Below are positions 13,990 through 22,523 of a DNA stretch of 64,000 bases, piece by piece; positions within the stretch are counted from its first letter, which is position 1; each line of letters opens with the position of its first letter. Position numbers and translations under genes: made by a program. The DNA is taken from the IMG/VR virus record IMGVR_UViG_3300027759_000046, positions 124,001 through 188,000 of that record; one strand, 5' to 3'. The notes beneath the pieces are model-generated. The model was not told where the DNA came from, did not search any database, and saw only the letters and a list, made by a program, of their open reading frames with translations. The DNA is from a virus.

Positions 13990-14577
13990 TTAGCTATTTT
14001 TTTCAATGATGTAAATTACATCAGAATAAATTTGTTCCATGTCTAATTCGCTTGCTCCCAAATGTTCAAGTGAAAATCCGTGATCTGGTACCAATTCATT
14101 GAATTCTCTAGACGGTCCACTACGCTCAAAAAATTCGCCATGGACCATGATTTCGCCAGATCTTAGAATTTCAAGCCTGAGTTGTGCATAAATTTGCTCC
14201 CAGTTGTATTCCATTTGTTGACGGCATGCATCTTCGTATTCGTAATCAGTCATTTGACCGTCTTCATTGTCGATTAGACTCTCTTGACCAAGCATCTCAA
14301 TTGCATCAGCTTGCGAACCTGTACTCAATACTTCTTCGTCAAACGTAGTTGAAAACCAATTCGCTAAATCGTAATCGTAATCAAAACCAGATTGAGCAGA
14401 CGTCAACAAGTCATCTTGTGATATCCAGATTGAAGACTCGCCGCTCTCTTGTGCAAGCTTAGCAGCTCGATGCGTTAGTCTAACTAGATCAGACGTCAAT
14501 CCCAAATCAGCAAGACGCCCTAGTCGATCTTCGTTTTCGGTTATGAATTCGTTAAATCTTTTAAGGGACCTCTTCAT
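13990..14577 (-). CDS. Capsid-targeted hypothetical protein
   Basis: 195 residues. The N-terminus MKRSLKRFNEFITENEDRLG fits the short amphipathic targeting peptide shared by a dozen proteins here and resembles the T4 capsid targeting sequence (MKTYQEFIAEA). It is followed by RLADLGLTSDL, a motif that recurs in other members. The rest is acidic with DYDY and YEYED patches. Delivery into the head and cleavage by a maturation protease are inferences. It is one base downstream of a similar gene. Confidence 0.7.
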   Translation of the reverse strand: MKRSLKRFNEFITENEDRLGRLADLGLTSDLVRLTHRAAKLAQESGESSIWISQDDLLTSAQSGFDYDYDLANWFSTTFDEEVLSTGSQADAIEMLGQESLIDNEDGQMTDYEYEDACRQQMEYNWEQIYAQLRLEILRSGEIMVHGEFFERSGPSREFNELVPDHGFSLEHLGASELDMEQIYSDVIYIIEKNS

Positions 14578-15237
14578 TTAGTATCGGCGTAATTTGGCCA
14601 ATGCTCTCTTAGCCTCTTCACCGCGCTGACGAATTTGATCTTTCTCTTCTTGTGACATGTTCTTGTATTGAGCATGAGTCGGATCATCTCCCCAACGTTC
14701 TAAGTGCTCCATATCTCTAACCCATTGTGTGTAATTACTAACTAAATCTTCAATGCTATCTCCTTCTTCGTTACGACCGTTTCGGTATGGGTAGTTAGAG
14801 TAACTGCCTCTTTTACGAAAGCCGTACTCATACAATTCGTCGTTTGGCTCGTATTCGTCCTCGTCATAGTATATGTCGGCTGGATCAAATCGCTCTTGTA
14901 CTGCTCTAGTAAAGGCAGTATCCTTTTGTAAGAAATCAATCGCTGCATCAATTTCAGCCTGATCGTTTGTTTCAACGTATTCATCTCCTTCAGCTACCGC
15001 CAATTCAATGTCAACGATTGTAAAATCTGAAATTCCGTAGAAGTCTCCAAGTTCATGGAATCCATGGCCTTCTTCTCTTTGGGATGGTGTGTATTCTGTT
15101 TCGCCTTCTACTTCAGCCGTGCAAATGTAATCACGACCGTCCATTGTGAATTCAAACTCGCTAATTGTAATAGTGTGAGATCTGCCGTGTCTAGATTCGT
15201 TTACGAATTGGCCGAATTTTGCTACAAAGTTCTTCAT
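14578..15237 (-). CDS. Capsid-targeted hypothetical protein
   Basis: 219 residues, strongly acidic. It begins MKNFVAKFGQFVNESRHG (targeting-like peptide) and has a YYDEDEYEPNDELYEYGFRK tract around residue 117. No enzymatic motif seen. A GATAAATAAC late promoter lies 20 bases upstream. Confidence 0.7.
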   Translation of the reverse strand: MKNFVAKFGQFVNESRHGRSHTITISEFEFTMDGRDYICTAEVEGETEYTPSQREEGHGFHELGDFYGISDFTIVDIELAVAEGDEYVETNDQAEIDAAIDFLQKDTAFTRAVQERFDPADIYYDEDEYEPNDELYEYGFRKRGSYSNYPYRNGRNEEGDSIEDLVSNYTQWVRDMEHLERWGDDPTHAQYKNMSQEEKDQIRQRGEEAKRALAKLRRY

Positions 15238-15254
15238 TAAATAGTATCTTTCTT

Positions 15255-15264
15255 GTTATTTATC
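15255..15264 (-). promoter_or_regulatory. T4-like late promoter
   Basis: Minus strand GATAAATAAC, 18-27 bases before the ATG at 15237. Confidence 0.55.
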
Positions 15265-15516
15265 CAAGACTCGGTTCACTACTTCGATAGAAACATGCCC
15301 GTCTGCTAAATCCTTTTTAATTTTAACAGTCATTTCGGAATGACCTCTAATGAATAGAACATCGTCAACTACATCCTGTAAATCGTCAGAGCATAATTTC
15401 GGATGTACTATTCCAGGTTGGTAAGGATCAGTCTCAATCTTCTCGGTGAATTCTGCCAGCAGTCTTTTTAATTCCGCTTGCTCAGCCTTGCTTCTTAATT
15501 CTGAACCCTTTAACAT
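15256..15516 (-). CDS. Small hypothetical protein
   Basis: 86 residues, helical at the start (MLKGSELRSKAEQAELKRLL) with VVDDVLFIRGHSEMTV in the middle. Not recognised. Its stop lies inside the late promoter of the following gene; it is two bases from the upstream gene. Confidence 0.6.
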   Translation of the reverse strand: MLKGSELRSKAEQAELKRLLAEFTEKIETDPYQPGIVHPKLCSDDLQDVVDDVLFIRGHSEMTVKIKKDLADGHVSIEVVNRVLDK

Positions 15517-15517
15517 A

Positions 15518-16171
15518 TTATCCTACGTATTTTGCAAAGTTAACGGCTGCTTCTTGAGCCTCTTCGTATGTCTTGATTGTTTTAGAACCGCGAAGCCTAA
15601 ACGGAATGTGACCTACTGCCCATTCATTTAGGGTCTGGCCTTCTGGGATTGTGTCCAAGTGTTTTGTGAAGTACCTTTCGTATTGCAATAGATCTTCGTC
15701 AGCTGGAACCCAGCTTGCATCAAATAATTTATCGCCCTTACCGAAAGCTTGTGCAGCTCGGTGTGAGTAGCCAACCCATTGTTTAGTTGCTTTCTTCCAG
15801 GCAGTATGCGTGTGTGTTCCCTTCTTGGCAATAAGGCCAGCTGTATAGTACCAGTGACCTCTTGCAAGATCACCAACGTATCCTCCGTCTGGGTGCATGC
15901 ATGAGTTAGGCAAAGTATATGAATCTCCTTCTGGTCCAAACACATGATCTTCAACCAAAAGGCCTGTTGTATTACGAATAGTCTCGATCACTTCAGGGTT
16001 TGGAATAAACTCAAAACCTTCTTCAGTTTTAGTTGAATAAACTCGACTTACTAATTTAGTAAAGCCTAGATTTATATGTACTCGATTTAATCTACTTGTA
16101 CCTGAGTACTCTGGATACTTTTCAAATTTTAACTTGATTTTGCCTAGATACGGCGTGTGATTTTTAATCAT
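15518..16171 (-). CDS. Hypothetical protein
   Basis: 217 residues, basic and rich in aromatic residues (TAGLIAKKGTHTHTAWKKA). No domain recognised. It stands just downstream of a tRNA-Ser gene and upstream of an 86-residue partner. Confidence 0.6.
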   Translation of the reverse strand: MIKNHTPYLGKIKLKFEKYPEYSGTSRLNRVHINLGFTKLVSRVYSTKTEEGFEFIPNPEVIETIRNTTGLLVEDHVFGPEGDSYTLPNSCMHPDGGYVGDLARGHWYYTAGLIAKKGTHTHTAWKKATKQWVGYSHRAAQAFGKGDKLFDASWVPADEDLLQYERYFTKHLDTIPEGQTLNEWAVGHIPFRLRGSKTIKTYEEAQEAAVNFAKYVG

Positions 16172-16194
16172 CTCTTTTATTTGTTTTTAGTTGG

Positions 16195-16279
16195 CGGAAG
16201 ATGTAGGATTCGAACCTACGGTACCTTGCAGTACAACAGTTTTCAAGACTGCCGCGATCGACCACTCTGCCAATCTTCC
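16195..16279 (-). tRNA. tRNA-Ser (TGA)
   Basis: Acceptor GGAAGAT/ATCTTCC, D-arm TGGCAGAGTGGTCGATCGC, anticodon helix GCAGT-CTTGAAA-ACTGT, variable arm and T-arm AGGTTCGAATCCT. CCA encoded. It lies apart from the main array. Confidence 0.92.
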
Positions 16280-16295
16280 GGTAGTTTATTTAGTA

Positions 16296-16580
16296 TTAAT
16301 TAGTTGAGGCGGTTGTTGCTTTAGTATTACGAACCGACGCAATTGATTTGTTTTTAAACTCAGCCATCTCTTTTGAGCTTACCCAAAGAATTGTTGGACA
16401 AGTGCCGTCCCATTGTGGATCGCTCTTCCAAATCGAAAAAGTCAATTTTGAAAGCTGATCGTCTGTTACTAGATACAGAGTATCCTTTGTAGTTGTTGGC
16501 TGAGCAAAATCAGCGTATTCAGTAGTTTGCCCAAAACCTAGCAATGGACTAAACAATAATGCGAATAAGAATGTTTTCAT
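16296..16580 (-). CDS. Secreted hypothetical protein
   Basis: 94 residues with a clear signal peptide (MKTFLFALLFSPLLGFGQ, cleavage after GFG). The mature part is small and soluble and has one Cys. Unrecognised; the export signal points to a role in the envelope or periplasm. A TATAAT-like promoter precedes it. Confidence 0.65.
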   Translation of the reverse strand: MKTFLFALLFSPLLGFGQTTEYADFAQPTTTKDTLYLVTDDQLSKLTFSIWKSDPQWDGTCPTILWVSSKEMAEFKNKSIASVRNTKATTASTN

Positions 16581-16586
16581 ATATTT

Positions 16587-16597
16587 ATTATACTATA
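16587..16597 (-). promoter_or_regulatory. TATAAT-like -10 element
   Basis: Minus strand TATAGTATAATA, 7-17 bases before the ATG at 16580. Confidence 0.45.
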
Positions 16598-16612
16598 ATA
16601 AGATGATTCGGT

Positions 16613-17596
16613 TTAGATCATGAAACTCATTCTCTTAAAGAGGTCGATCTGTTCCCGTGTTTCCAATTCAAAGATTCTACGAACCTTATCGTTTTCAATA
16701 ACGAGTATTTTCTGTACATCAGCGATGCTGCCAATATCAGTTAATCTCCATGAGCCTGAATGAGTTGTGCCGATGTTAATGATTTGAGAGTCATTAATTA
16801 TTAGTTGATGAGTCTTGCCAGAATTGGTCTCAGTATTCCAAACTACGAAACCTATACGGTCAGTTCGAGTATCATAAAAAGGAACTGCCCATGGAATCAT
16901 GTTCTGTGCCGATTGGCTGTCTATTGTGCCAAATGAATTACCGTGAGTTTTTAATTGAGCTCTGTCCTTTATTAGGACACTACCTTCTTGCAATACCTTT
17001 AATAGCATTGCCTCAGGCGATTTTGATAAGCTCTGGCGAATTGTCTCCTTGATAGCAGGCTCATCAAGATCTTTTAATAGGCTTGGTAGTTTTGATACTC
17101 GATACGATTGGCAACTGCCAAATAAAATATCATCAACGTTTTCCTGCCGACTCATATAGACTACGCTATCAAACTCTTCAAGTTTGTCCGAATTATCAAG
17201 AAATTCGGACACATTTTTAATGCAACAGTCGTATTCAATATGATGGACCTTATTGTATCCAAAGTGTCGAGCCATCACAAAACCATTTATCATTAATCTC
17301 CATACAGCTAAATGAGTATTTCCGTCTGATAAAAAAGCTGACATTATTCTACCGTTATCACCTGGGCTAAACCATGGCTGGTTGACTAGATCAGGATCAG
17401 TTAAGATTTCATTCTTTTTATCAAATAGACTTAGTACAACCATTTTCTGAATGTCCACCGGAATTGGCGTATGACTCGATATCATTATATCAAAGTCATC
17501 TTGAAAATCTTGCAAAGACTCGACTAGTCGCCTAAGAGTGGATTCGCGCCTATCGTCTGGGCAATACGCAGTAATTAAGATTAGGTCTTTCTGCAT
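16613..17596 (-). CDS. Glycosyltransferase-like protein
   Basis: 327 residues. It starts QKDLILITAYCPDDRR and has HIEYDCCI near residue 117 as a DxD-like motif, on the pattern of GT-A glycosyltransferases. The C-terminal 70 residues form a separate beta-rich part. It overlaps the acetyltransferase gene by one base and belongs to a sugar-modification cassette (16.6-20.1 kb). The family assignment is tentative. Confidence 0.6.
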   Translation of the reverse strand: MQKDLILITAYCPDDRRESTLRRLVESLQDFQDDFDIMISSHTPIPVDIQKMVVLSLFDKKNEILTDPDLVNQPWFSPGDNGRIMSAFLSDGNTHLAVWRLMINGFVMARHFGYNKVHHIEYDCCIKNVSEFLDNSDKLEEFDSVVYMSRQENVDDILFGSCQSYRVSKLPSLLKDLDEPAIKETIRQSLSKSPEAMLLKVLQEGSVLIKDRAQLKTHGNSFGTIDSQSAQNMIPWAVPFYDTRTDRIGFVVWNTETNSGKTHQLIINDSQIINIGTTHSGSWRLTDIGSIADVQKILVIENDKVRRIFELETREQIDLFKRMSFMI

Positions 17597-18159
17597 TAAT
17601 TGTATTTTAAGATTTGATCAAGGTCTAAGTGTTCCTCAACTCGCTTGCGATCCTTAATATATTTGGCGGGAATTCCGCCATATAATTTATAAGATTCGTA
17701 TTCTCCGTTAACTAGGCTTAGTGCTCCGAAACCACATCCTTCTGGAATAACTGATCCTGGTAAAACAACTGAATTGCAGCCAATGATTGCATATTTTCCA
17801 ATATAGACTGGGCGATGATCAACATCAGTAAATTCAACTGGAACAAGTGGACCAATTAATACTGCCCCTGAGTAATCATCACTTGACGAATACACTGAAC
17901 ATTTTCCTGAAATATTTGCAAAGTCCTCTACTGTAATTTTGCCTTGGCCAATCAGAGAAACTCCACATGAAATATGCACATAGTCGCCAATCTTGATTCC
18001 TTCTGATCCTGCGCTTAAAATACAAAAATCGTCAATTCGAGTGTTTGAACCAATTTCAATATTTTTTGCATTATAGATTGAGGCTTTGTCCGAGATTAAA
18101 ACATTTTTGCCTAACGCCTTAAATCCAATTTTTAATAGGTCTTCTCTTGTGTAAAACAT
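17596..18159 (-). CDS. Hexapeptide-repeat acetyltransferase (copy 2)
   Basis: 187 residues of left-handed beta-helix repeats (IEIGSNTRIDDFCILSAG, IKIGDYVHIS, YIGKYAIIGCNSVVLPG), the fold of sugar O/N-acetyltransferases. HRPVYIG carries the likely catalytic His. It is a close paralogue of the next gene upstream (18237-18803), differing by scattered substitutions, so the pair is a tandem duplication. Confidence 0.85.
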   Translation of the reverse strand: MFYTREDLLKIGFKALGKNVLISDKASIYNAKNIEIGSNTRIDDFCILSAGSEGIKIGDYVHISCGVSLIGQGKITVEDFANISGKCSVYSSSDDYSGAVLIGPLVPVEFTDVDHRPVYIGKYAIIGCNSVVLPGSVIPEGCGFGALSLVNGEYESYKLYGGIPAKYIKDRKRVEEHLDLDQILKYN

Positions 18160-18236
18160 ATTTTTTTATGTATTTTTTAGTTGTTATAATTACTTGATCG
18201 ATTTCCTTTTTATAATTAAGATTAAATCTTTCTGCA
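18160..18236 (-). pseudogene. Duplication scar with remnant GT gene start
   Basis: Just downstream of the first acetyltransferase, the minus strand reads ATGCAGAAAGATTTAATC, encoding MQKDLILI as in the glycosyltransferase at 17.6 kb, but the frame soon diverges and stops. The tandem duplication therefore copied the acetyltransferase together with the start of the following gene. Confidence 0.65.
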
Positions 18237-18803
18237 TTAATTGTATTTTGAGATTTGATCAATGTCTAGATGATCTTCAACACGTTTTCTATTCTTAATG
18301 AATTTCGCTGGAGTACCTGCGTAAAGAGTGTATGCGTCGTATTCGCCGTTTGCTAAACTTAGTGCTCCAAAACAACATCCTTCTTGGACAATTGTTCCAG
18401 GTAAAACGACTGAACCACTTCCAATTATAACGTATTTGCCTAATTCGACTGGACGATGGTCAGTGTTTGTAAATTCAGAAGGAATCGTTGGACCTAATAA
18501 GTAAGATCCTGAATAATCATCACTCGAAGAATATACGGATACTCTAGAAGAGAGTCCGCTGAAATCCCCCATTGTAATTTTACCTTTGCCGATTAGAGTT
18601 GCAAAGCATGCAATGTGAACATAGTTGCCTAGTTCGATACCTCCTTCTCCGGCGGATAGGATCGCAAAATCGTCAATTCTGCAGTTATCACCAATTGATA
18701 TGTTGGCAGAATTGTAGATTGAACACTTTTCTGATATTAAAACATTTTTTCCCAAATGTTTAAAATTCATTTTACTTAATTGTTCTGTACTGTAAAAGCT
18801 CAT
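18237..18803 (-). CDS. Hexapeptide-repeat acetyltransferase (copy 1)
   Basis: 188 residues, same beta-helix pattern as its neighbour (ISIGDNCRIDDFAILSAG, LGKYVIIGSGSVVLPGT, HRPVELG). It overlaps the SDR gene by four bases (ATGA-type coupling). An acetyl group would be added to a sugar made by the SDR/aminotransferase partners; that pathway link is inferred from order only. Confidence 0.85.
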   Translation of the reverse strand: MSFYSTEQLSKMNFKHLGKNVLISEKCSIYNSANISIGDNCRIDDFAILSAGEGGIELGNYVHIACFATLIGKGKITMGDFSGLSSRVSVYSSSDDYSGSYLLGPTIPSEFTNTDHRPVELGKYVIIGSGSVVLPGTIVQEGCCFGALSLANGEYDAYTLYAGTPAKFIKNRKRVEDHLDIDQISKYN

Positions 18804-19438
18804 AATATACCTCCGTCTATTTTTATGTTTATTCCAGTTACGTATTCTGTTTCAATTATAAAATCGACAGTTCTGGATAACTCTTCGATTTCGCCGAATC
18901 TTTTTAATCCGATTGTTTCTTTTATTGCATTTAGATTTCCTTCAGGAATTCTGTATGTCATGCCACCGTCAAAATATCCCAATTGCAGAGTATTCGCAGT
19001 AATTCCCAATCCAATATTTTCAACTGAGATATTTTTAACGAATTTATCTAAAAAAGCTTTACAGCTAGAATAGATTGATGTTCCCATTACATTCTTTTCT
19101 GCAAGAACTGAGCTAATCAAGATGATTCGGCCAAATTTATTCTTTCGCATGTTCTTTAGACAGGCTGACACAACATTAATTGAGCCAGTTATGTTAACCC
19201 TAACGAGTGTTTCAACCTGTTCTTCAGTCAATTTATGTATGAAACCGTCTGCATTTGCGCCAGCTAAATTTACAACAACATCAAATTGATTATTTTCAAA
19301 GAAGAGCTCACATGCGCTCTTGTTCCTAATGTCTAGATCTTTCGATCCAATTGCACTAATATCGTATTTGTGAGATAGCGATTTAGCAAGCTGACTTCCA
19401 AGCCCGCCTGTGCCACCAATAATTAGAACTTTTCTCAT
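18800..19438 (-). CDS. Short-chain dehydrogenase/reductase
   Basis: 212 residues: dinucleotide loop GGTGGLGS at 8-15, NLAGAN near 57, catalytic ILISSV and YSSCK (Tyr-x-x-x-Lys), and a C-terminal TGINIKIDGG typical of SDR enzymes. It probably reduces or epimerises a nucleotide sugar in this cassette. Its start overlaps the aminotransferase-like gene by four bases. Confidence 0.88.
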   Translation of the reverse strand: MRKVLIIGGTGGLGSQLAKSLSHKYDISAIGSKDLDIRNKSACELFFENNQFDVVVNLAGANADGFIHKLTEEQVETLVRVNITGSINVVSACLKNMRKNKFGRIILISSVLAEKNVMGTSIYSSCKAFLDKFVKNISVENIGLGITANTLQLGYFDGGMTYRIPEGNLNAIKETIGLKRFGEIEELSRTVDFIIETEYVTGINIKIDGGIL

Positions 19439-20064
19439 TTCTTATAGATATCAAATTTTGAAAGATCTGGATACGGTAGCTCAAGATCAGCATTTTGCTT
19501 TTTGGTTCCATCCGTATTATAGAATTGGCCCATTAGTAATAGTCCACGTGTTGCAAGTTCTGGCATCATGTAGAAATTCCAGCCTAGCATATCAAAGTTG
19601 TCATCGTGATACGAACACTCGCGTCGCCCAGAGTATCTAGCTCTTTTAAACCATAGGTAAGCTTCGTGATTATCAGTTAAGATTGCACCGCCTTTACTTA
19701 ATTTAAAATGCTTGTAAGGACCGGTAAATGAGATACACATGTGAGTTCCAGGTTTGTACATGTCTGCTGTAAAACTTAGAGCTGAATCCCAAACATTGGT
19801 TGGAGCCAATTGATATGCTCCTTTAATTGTTCGACCTTCGACTGGTGTAAATTTTACCTTTCCGCCAGCGTGAATGATTTCACAAGGAACTGATGGATAT
19901 GTACGGGCTGGAATCGTTATTTCCTGACCAGTAATCTTTTCGTAGTAGAGTGCAAGGAATAGAGCATTACTCTGATTATCCACAGTAATACAGTAAGGTG
20001 CACCAGTATAGTCACATAGAGCTTTTTCAAAGTCTTCGGTTATTTTATAAACACCATTTGCCAT
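19435..20064 (-). CDS. DegT/DnrJ-type PLP protein, short form
   Basis: 209 residues, about half the usual length of sugar aminotransferases. It keeps the N-terminal cofactor region (TVDNQSNALFLALYY), TIPARTYPSVP, and GPYKHFKLSKGGAILT, where family members carry the PLP lysine before a GEGG-type turn. The C-terminal domain is largely absent. It may be a minimal enzyme or a binding protein; activity is uncertain. Confidence 0.65.
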   Translation of the reverse strand: MANGVYKITEDFEKALCDYTGAPYCITVDNQSNALFLALYYEKITGQEITIPARTYPSVPCEIIHAGGKVKFTPVEGRTIKGAYQLAPTNVWDSALSFTADMYKPGTHMCISFTGPYKHFKLSKGGAILTDNHEAYLWFKRARYSGRRECSYHDDNFDMLGWNFYMMPELATRGLLLMGQFYNTDGTKKQNADLELPYPDLSKFDIYKK

Positions 20065-20113
20065 TGTTATTGATTATTATTTTATCTATTCTACTCTGAA
20101 TTGATCTTGAGTT

Positions 20114-20344
20114 TTAGAAAGGCTTCCTATTCTGAAGAGCTTCCCGTTGCCATAGTGGCGTTCGATATTGAATCATTTTGCCCGTCATTTCGTCAAGCGG
20201 CATGCCGAACTGTTGACAGCGATCGGATATTGGGCGATCGTCCTCGTCTTCCGGTTGTAACCATTCTTCGTAAAAAAATCCTAGTGCATGATCGTGACCG
20301 TACACTAGAAGTTTATCTGCAGCGCGTTTTGTGTATCTACTCAT
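20114..20344 (-). CDS. Small hypothetical protein
   Basis: 76 residues, acidic in the centre (PEDEDDRPISD). Not recognised. It overlaps the phosphoesterase gene stop by four bases. Confidence 0.6.
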   Translation of the reverse strand: MSRYTKRAADKLLVYGHDHALGFFYEEWLQPEDEDDRPISDRCQQFGMPLDEMTGKMIQYRTPLWQREALQNRKPF

Positions 20345-20997
20345 AGTTCTATTTCAATTGGATTTTGATAATATAATCTGTAACCTAAATCAACAGCCGA
20401 CGCATTAATGAATGTCGTACCGTCTTCTTCATGTACTCCTCTAGCTTCGTGAATGTGGCCAAAGACATGTACCTTAGGCTTTATCTCTTTTACCTTCTTT
20501 AATAGAAGAGGGCAACCGACATTCAAACCTTCTCTTACTGTTTCGTCCAAGATTCCATGAGGCGGGCCGTGTGTTATTAGAACATCGACTCCATCAGGTA
20601 TTAAATCCCAGTGCTGGCCTATCTCATTTGCCAATCGGTTAAATGCCCAATTATGGAACCATGGAGTTACTGGACTGCCCCAGAATTTGATTCCTTCTAT
20701 TGTAACTCCACTATCATTTAAGTAGGTAACTCCAGGATACTCGGCTAAAATTTTAGCCGCTGTGTCGGGCATTGTCTCAAAAAGAAAATCGTGGTTACCT
20801 GCAATTAATATCTTGTGCATGTACGGTAACTGGCTAAACCAGTCTAGGAAGTCTCTAATCTCACCAGCAGTTCCTCGACCTGATACATCACCTGCGTGTA
20901 CCAAGATTGGTCCGCCTGGCAACATGCTCGTAAGATCATCACGAGTATTCTTGTCTTTAATTAACCAGTGCGTGTCGCTAATGAATGTAATTTTCAT
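20341..20997 (-). CDS. Calcineurin-like metallophosphoesterase (MPPED-like)
   Basis: 218 residues with FISDTHW (5-11), HAGDVSG (34-40), AGNHDF (66-71), LITHGPPHG (139-147) and VFGHIHEARG (182-191), the complete di-metal set. The arrangement is that of the MPPED/YfcE-like group that hydrolyses cyclic or small phosphodiesters. It is a second phosphoesterase beside the one at 0.5 kb. Confidence 0.88.
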   Translation of the reverse strand: MKITFISDTHWLIKDKNTRDDLTSMLPGGPILVHAGDVSGRGTAGEIRDFLDWFSQLPYMHKILIAGNHDFLFETMPDTAAKILAEYPGVTYLNDSGVTIEGIKFWGSPVTPWFHNWAFNRLANEIGQHWDLIPDGVDVLITHGPPHGILDETVREGLNVGCPLLLKKVKEIKPKVHVFGHIHEARGVHEEDGTTFINASAVDLGYRLYYQNPIEIEL

Positions 20998-21002
20998 GGT
21001 TC

Positions 21003-21275
21003 TTATCTAAATTGATTAATAATTTCTGTGATAGCGGATTGAGGTTTTACGCCGCTTAGAGTCTTTACCACTTCACCATTCTTTTCAAAAATAATTGTTG
21101 GTATTGATCGTATGTTGTATTTTCGACATAGATCTGGGTCTTCGTCTGCGTTTACCTTTATGATCTCAACTTCGCTATCTGGTTTATTATACTCATTAGT
21201 GAGGCTCTCTAGCACAGGCATCATTGCCTTACATGGACCGCACCATGGAGCCCAAAAATCAATTACTTTTAACAT
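21003..21275 (-). CDS. Thioredoxin
   Basis: 90 residues, a minimal thioredoxin with FWAPWCGPCK (Cys about 12 and 15) and the cis-Pro motif IRSIPTIIF. It could supply electrons to a ribonucleotide reductase encoded elsewhere. It lies between a zinc-ribbon gene and the phosphoesterase. Confidence 0.92.
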   Translation of the reverse strand: MLKVIDFWAPWCGPCKAMMPVLESLTNEYNKPDSEVEIIKVNADEDPDLCRKYNIRSIPTIIFEKNGEVVKTLSGVKPQSAITEIINQFR

Positions 21276-21284
21276 AGTTTCTTA

Positions 21285-21521
21285 TTATTTTATTAATGTG
21301 TCTGGTTTCTTGGGCTCCTTGATTTGAAACTGCTCGTTCACGTGTCCGCATTTTGTGCAAACGAATGTCGGAACTGGTACAATCATGTCCTCAGCTGAAC
21401 CAGTTAGCAGCCTTGATATTTTTCGTAAATAACTTGCTTCAGTAAATGTTGAGTTTCCACATGATTCGCAAACGATTGCAGTTGAATTTTCAAGGCCCAC
21501 TCGTACTTGTTGATTTTCCAT
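21285..21521 (-). CDS. Zinc-ribbon protein
   Basis: 78 residues with CESCGNSTF and CTKCGHVNE about 36 residues apart, a four-Cys zinc ribbon. A DNA-, RNA- or protein-binding role is likely but not identifiable. Confidence 0.7.
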   Translation of the reverse strand: MENQQVRVGLENSTAIVCESCGNSTFTEASYLRKISRLLTGSAEDMIVPVPTFVCTKCGHVNEQFQIKEPKKPDTLIK

Positions 21522-21529
21522 ATCAGTTA

Positions 21530-22189
21530 TTATTTTCTATTGTCTATGTATATGTAAATTTCTTTATAATATTGAATAAAATGTTCGTTTTTTAAATCCC
21601 ACGTGATATCAGCCCCGTCCACTGAAAAGACTCTATAGTTATTGAAATTCGGTAATATGGTATCTCTAAAATGTCTAAATTTTTCCTTTAATATTCCACC
21701 ACTCAAATGAAATTCTCCCACAATTTTTGGAATGGTCTTTAAATAAGGAATATTTTCTTCTGAAAATATATCATACTCCCCACCTTCACACTCAAACTTA
21801 AAAAAATCTATATGTTCCAATCGATTTAATTTAATAAACTTGTTAAATGTTAAAGTATTAACTGACTCATCATACCCGTCCCAATTTATTTTACAATATT
21901 TGTCACTAGTGATTGCAGCATTTGTAAAAGACACAGGGTATCCATGTAAATTTTTTTTCAACGTATCAAAAAAAACCGATAAAGGTTCAACCGCATAACA
22001 ATGTTTTGGTTTTTTATCTAAAACTCTATAAGTAAATTCACCGACGGTTGCTCCAATGTCTACAACAATATCACCTTCTTCAACTTCGAAAAACTTTTCA
22101 TAATCATTTACTCCGTTAAATATTTCGTCTGTTACTTGTTTTTTGAAACTTTCTGAGGTTGGCCCCCAATTAAAATTATCTAAGTTCAT
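21530..22189 (-). CDS. FkbM-family methyltransferase
   Basis: 219 residues. VVDIGATVGEFTYRVL (about 44-59) is the SAM loop, YAVEPLS the acidic strand, and FFKFECEGGEYDI the FkbM signature. These enzymes O-methylate sugars. Lower local GC and AT-rich codon use compared with its neighbours suggest recent acquisition. A second FkbM-like gene is at 35.4 kb. Confidence 0.85.
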   Translation of the reverse strand: MNLDNFNWGPTSESFKKQVTDEIFNGVNDYEKFFEVEEGDIVVDIGATVGEFTYRVLDKKPKHCYAVEPLSVFFDTLKKNLHGYPVSFTNAAITSDKYCKINWDGYDESVNTLTFNKFIKLNRLEHIDFFKFECEGGEYDIFSEENIPYLKTIPKIVGEFHLSGGILKEKFRHFRDTILPNFNNYRVFSVDGADITWDLKNEHFIQYYKEIYIYIDNRK

Positions 22190-22249
22190 GATTATCTTTA
22201 TTTAATATTATTTTACTCTAGTTTTATAATTAGTTTAGTCTAGTGAAAC

Positions 22250-22276
22250 AAAAAAGGGAGCTTACGGGCTCCCTTT
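22250..22276 (-). terminator. Rho-independent terminator
   Basis: Minus strand stem AAAGGGAG/CTCCCTTT followed by TTTTG, 23 bases after the lipoprotein gene stop. Confidence 0.82.
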
Positions 22277-22298
22277 GAATTCAGCTGTTGTAATTAGA

Positions 22299-22481
22299 TT
22301 ACTTTACAGTTGAAGTGCTCGCAGCTGTGTCAGCATTAACGGCTGTTGTGTCTACTGCACAAGAATCAACGCAAACAGCGGTTGAGTCAGTTGAAGTAGA
22401 GGCAGCATCGGTTGTTCCTGAGTTACAGCTTGTTGCGATAACCATCATGGCAATTGCCATAGCAAAAATTGCTTTTTTCAT
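22299..22481 (-). CDS. Small lipoprotein
   Basis: 60 residues. Signal sequence MKKAIFAMAIAMMVIATSC ends in a lipobox with the lipidated Cys at 19; the mature part is Thr/Ser/Ala/Asp-rich with two Cys. The short 'SC' box with following acidic residues suits Bacteroidetes lipoproteins. It may act in superinfection exclusion or lysis. It has its own promoter and terminator. Confidence 0.7.
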   Translation of the reverse strand: MKKAIFAMAIAMMVIATSCNSGTTDAASTSTDSTAVCVDSCAVDTTAVNADTAASTSTVK

Positions 22482-22504
22482 AGATATTTGTTTTTTTGTA
22501 GAGT

Positions 22505-22513
22505 TATTATACC
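22505..22513 (-). promoter_or_regulatory. TATAAT-like -10 element
   Basis: Minus strand GGTATAATAA, about 24 bases upstream of the lipoprotein ATG. Confidence 0.45.
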
Positions 22514-22523
22514 ACCTAGTGTA

